Assembly (NCBI RefSeq): GCF_023078375.1
Contig: NZ_CP095555.1
Location: 1 to 64,000, forward strand
Direction of reading: 5' to 3'
DNA: 64,000 nucleotides
From: Roseomonas gilardii subsp. gilardii
GTDB taxonomy: Bacteria > Pseudomonadota > Alphaproteobacteria > Acetobacterales > Acetobacteraceae
The notes under the pieces were generated by a model. It had not been told where the DNA came from. It did not search any database and saw nothing but the letters and a program-made list of their open reading frames with translations. A program made the translations under genes and the position numbers. Of this stretch, positions 61,961 through 64,000 are shown piece by piece; position 1 is the first letter of the stretch; every line of letters starts with the position of its first letter.

Positions 61961-63406
61961 GATGTCTCTCAGGCCGTGAGAAGGCTTTTCCAGCGCGTCA
62001 CGCGGCGACGGGCGGCGATGCAGGCGGCGGTCGAGGAGCCGACGAGCCTTTTCGGCCTCTCCACTGCGCATCAGGGACAGGAGGAGCATGTCTTCCACGA
62101 TCTCGCGCTGGGCGCCACTGCCCCCGACACGCACGACCTCGGCCGCGACAGGTTCCAGGAGGCGGGCACAGGCCGCGTAATCTTCCTCCGCGAAGGCGAG
62201 AGCGGCACGGCAGATCGCGGGCACCACCGGCCCGGCGGCCAAGGCTCCGGCCTCGATCAGCGTCATCAGTGCCGTGACGCGCTGTTCGACCGCGGTCCTG
62301 TCGCCGGTGCCTGCTGCAAGAAGTGCCATGTGGATATCGGCGAAGGCGAATCCAGCCCTGGGAAAGGCTGGAGCGGCATAGGAGGTGGCCGCCTGCCACA
62401 GCCCCGCCGGCACCTCATGGCCATAGGCCTGCAGCCGCCACAGGAAGGAGGCGGTGTCGCTGACCACGTTGATCGGCATGCCGGCCGAGACCGACGGCTG
62501 GACATGCTCGCCATAGATCGCGAGTGCCCGGTCCGTGTCCCCATGTTCCAGGGCGGCGAGGGCCGCGTGCCAGGCGATATGGCCGTGCAGGATGCCGGAG
62601 CGTTCGTAGCCCGGCAGCCAGTCGGCGATCAGCCTGTCCGCTTCCTCTCCGGCACCGCCCTCGAACATGGCGTGCGAAAGCGCGTGGACCGCGTTGGCAT
62701 TGTTGCTGCGGAGGCCATAGGCGCGCTGGGTCAGGTCGCGGCCATGCTCGACCGCGCCGTTCTCGGCATGGGACCAGCCGCGATAGGTGAGGAACCACCA
62801 GTCATCGGCCGCGAAATGGGCGGCATGGTGCTCGCACAGATCCACCCGCGCCTGATCGTGGTCGGCCCTGCCGGAGAAGGCGAGGAGCCCGAAGGCACCC
62901 AGGAGCAGGGAGAAGATCAGGACGTCCCGAGGCCAGGCATCGACATGCGCGATCGCCCGCTCCAGTGCCCTGGCGGAGTGGCCGTGGATCGCCAGGGCGA
63001 GGATCTCGACATGGTTCCGCTCACGCTCGGTGCCATGCCGGTTGACGATCTCCGCCGCCTTCGCGATCCGGGCCTTGGCCTGCACAGGCTCGGCGCGTAT
63101 CGCGTGCAGGCGGGCGCGAGCCGCATGGGCGAGGGCGAAGTCGGGATCGGCCGCGGCCGCCTCCTCCAGGACCTCCGCCGCGCCCGGCCAAGCCGAGAGA
63201 AGGAGGTCGACCCCCTCCCGGTAGCGCCCGGCCGCGCGGTCTGAAGTGGTCGAGAGCGGCAGGCCGCGGTGGTCGAGGCGGGCTATGGCGAGGCTCCTCC
63301 CATCTGGAAACAGGTCAAGGCATGGGCGGCGGCCCAGAGGGCACCATCCCTCGCCGGATACTAGCCCGCCTCGCCTTGTCTGTATTTCGATGTTCAGCCA
63401 TTTCAT
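61961..63406 (-). CDS. TPR (TTC38-like) repeat protein, frame continuous with the MFS gene
   Basis: The body has about 450 residues. It matches the TTC38 family: LPLSTTSDRAAGRYREGVDL, ADPDFALAHAARARLH, WWFLTYRGWSHAENG, NNANAVHALSHAMFEGG and RRLHRRPSPRD near the end. Its own stop is missing in this frame; in the +1 frame a TGA at 61971-61969 would end it eight bases before the MFS ATG. A one-base insertion or two-base deletion may have removed it. The start is uncertain: the ATG at 63406 is the only ATG before the domain, and a promoter-like TAATAT overlaps the region. Function is unknown. Confidence 0.6.
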
Positions 63407-63437
63407 GTATATTAACAGCCAAATCCGGAGGAGGATC
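63360..63437. promoter_or_regulatory. Divergent promoter region between the TPR/MFS genes and the AraC gene
   Basis: The AT-rich core (TTTCATGTATATTAAC around 63400-63416) offers -10-like TATATT on the plus strand and TAATAT on the minus strand. GGAGGAGG just before the AraC ATG at 63438 is a strong ribosome site. Confidence 0.45.
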
Positions 63438-64000
63438 ATGATCTGGGGGACGGTCACCGCACCGCCCGGCCTGCCCGCCCCGAAGCCGATGACGGTGCGT
63501 GCTCAGTCCATTCCGGCGCGTCACTTCTTCCCGGAACACGCCCATGGCTGGAACCAACTGGTCTATGCCATCTCCGGGGTGCTGACCGTGGCCGTGGAGG
63601 GGCGATCCTTCGCGATCTCGCCTGAGCAGGCGGTCTGGCTCCCGACCGGCCTGCCGCACCGGGTGGGTTCGTTGCTCGGAGCGGAATTCCGCAGCCTCTG
63701 GATCGCCGACGAGGCCGGCGCTGGTCTGCCGGAGACTCCCACTGTCATCGCCGTCAAGCCGCTTCTGAAGGCATTGATCGTCGAGGCGGCCGAGATCGAG
63801 GGATCTGATGACCGTGACGGCTATGCGGGCCGCGTCGCGGGCCTGATCCTCGATCAGCTCCGACGCGCACCATCCCTCTTCGGCGCCCTCCCATGGCCGC
63901 GCGAGGGGCCCCTGGCGATCGTGTGCGAGGCTCTCTACGCCGATCCGTCCGATCCCCGTGGCCCGGAGGAGTGGGGGCGGGCAACCGGGATCTCGGCGCG
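63438..64000 (+). CDS. AraC-family regulator, N-terminal part, cut by window end
   Basis: There are 187 codons present without a stop. The N-terminal cupin has HFFPEHAHGWNQLVYAISG and VWLPTGLPHRVGSL, the signature of the NimR/AraC_binding group. The helix-turn-helix would begin near the end of the window (LYADPSDPRGPEEWGRATG). It is divergent from the TPR/MFS genes and probably controls them, as in NimR-NimT type pairs. Confidence 0.75.
   Translation, partial: MIWGTVTAPPGLPAPKPMTVRAQSIPARHFFPEHAHGWNQLVYAISGVLTVAVEGRSFAISPEQAVWLPTGLPHRVGSLLGAEFRSLWIADEAGAGLPETPTVIAVKPLLKALIVEAAEIEGSDDRDGYAGRVAGLILDQLRRAPSLFGALPWPREGPLAIVCEALYADPSDPRGPEEWGRATGISA

Overview
The window is GC-rich (roughly 70% G+C), with tightly packed operons joined by ATGA/GTGA overlaps. 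It has a tripartite tricarboxylate-type (Bug/TctC) binding protein, many ABC importers, and what looks like a bacterial ceramide locus. This suggests an alphaproteobacterium of the Acetobacteraceae, probably Roseomonas or a close relative. That is inference from gene content, because no rRNA or tRNA gene was seen.

Region 1 (1-12019) reads as a sphingolipid island. It holds the C-terminal end of an alpha-oxoamine synthase (serine palmitoyltransferase type), a GT39-like membrane glycosyltransferase, and a minus-strand trio of nucleotidyltransferase-like protein, lipid kinase and CDP-alcohol phosphotransferase. A plus-strand operon follows: HIT protein, two LptF/LptG-type permeases (the second broken by a one-base frameshift), a fatty-acid/sphinganine hydroxylase, a bacterial ceramide synthase-like N-acyltransferase and a MobA-like nucleotidyltransferase. 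The parts match the Caulobacter ceramide and ceramide-phosphoglycerate pathway, with an added hydroxylase and a candidate export pair.

Region 2 (12025-18357) is a C5-dicarboxylate set, probably for itaconate or a relative: CoA-transferase, acyl-CoA dehydrogenase, HTD2-type hydratase, CitE-type lyase and a TctC binding protein, with a divergent LysR regulator and an 11-bp inverted repeat at its start. A lipoate-protein ligase and a PmtA-like methyltransferase come next. A Ugp-type ABC importer with a linked metallophosphoesterase follows (20506-25565).

Region 3 (25584-34854) begins with two gene remnants. It continues with a minus-strand cluster of flavin-dependent monooxygenases, an SsuA-like binding protein, a class II aldolase, an MmgE/PrpD protein and a polar amino-acid ABC importer, probably for scavenging organosulfur or a similar small molecule. 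A small catalase-like protein stands alone. A ribose-type ABC importer with deoC and a mutarotase-like protein lies divergent to a DeoR regulator and an FGGY kinase.

Region 4 (45839-60644) is a two-armed inositol locus. One arm is iolG-rpiR-iolC/J-iolD-iolE-iolB. The other is an AfuABC/FbpABC-type importer, an inositol-monophosphatase-family enzyme and a secreted histidine acid phosphatase. A roughly 660-bp AT-richer control region with several TTCC/GGAA palindromes lies between them. The best reading is acquisition of phosphorylated inositol (phytate-like) coupled to inositol catabolism. The window ends with an MFS transporter, a TPR protein and a truncated divergent AraC regulator.

Three genes show reading-frame anomalies in GC-rich tracts (lptG-like, iolD, and the TPR/MFS junction). 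They may be sequence errors or real lesions.
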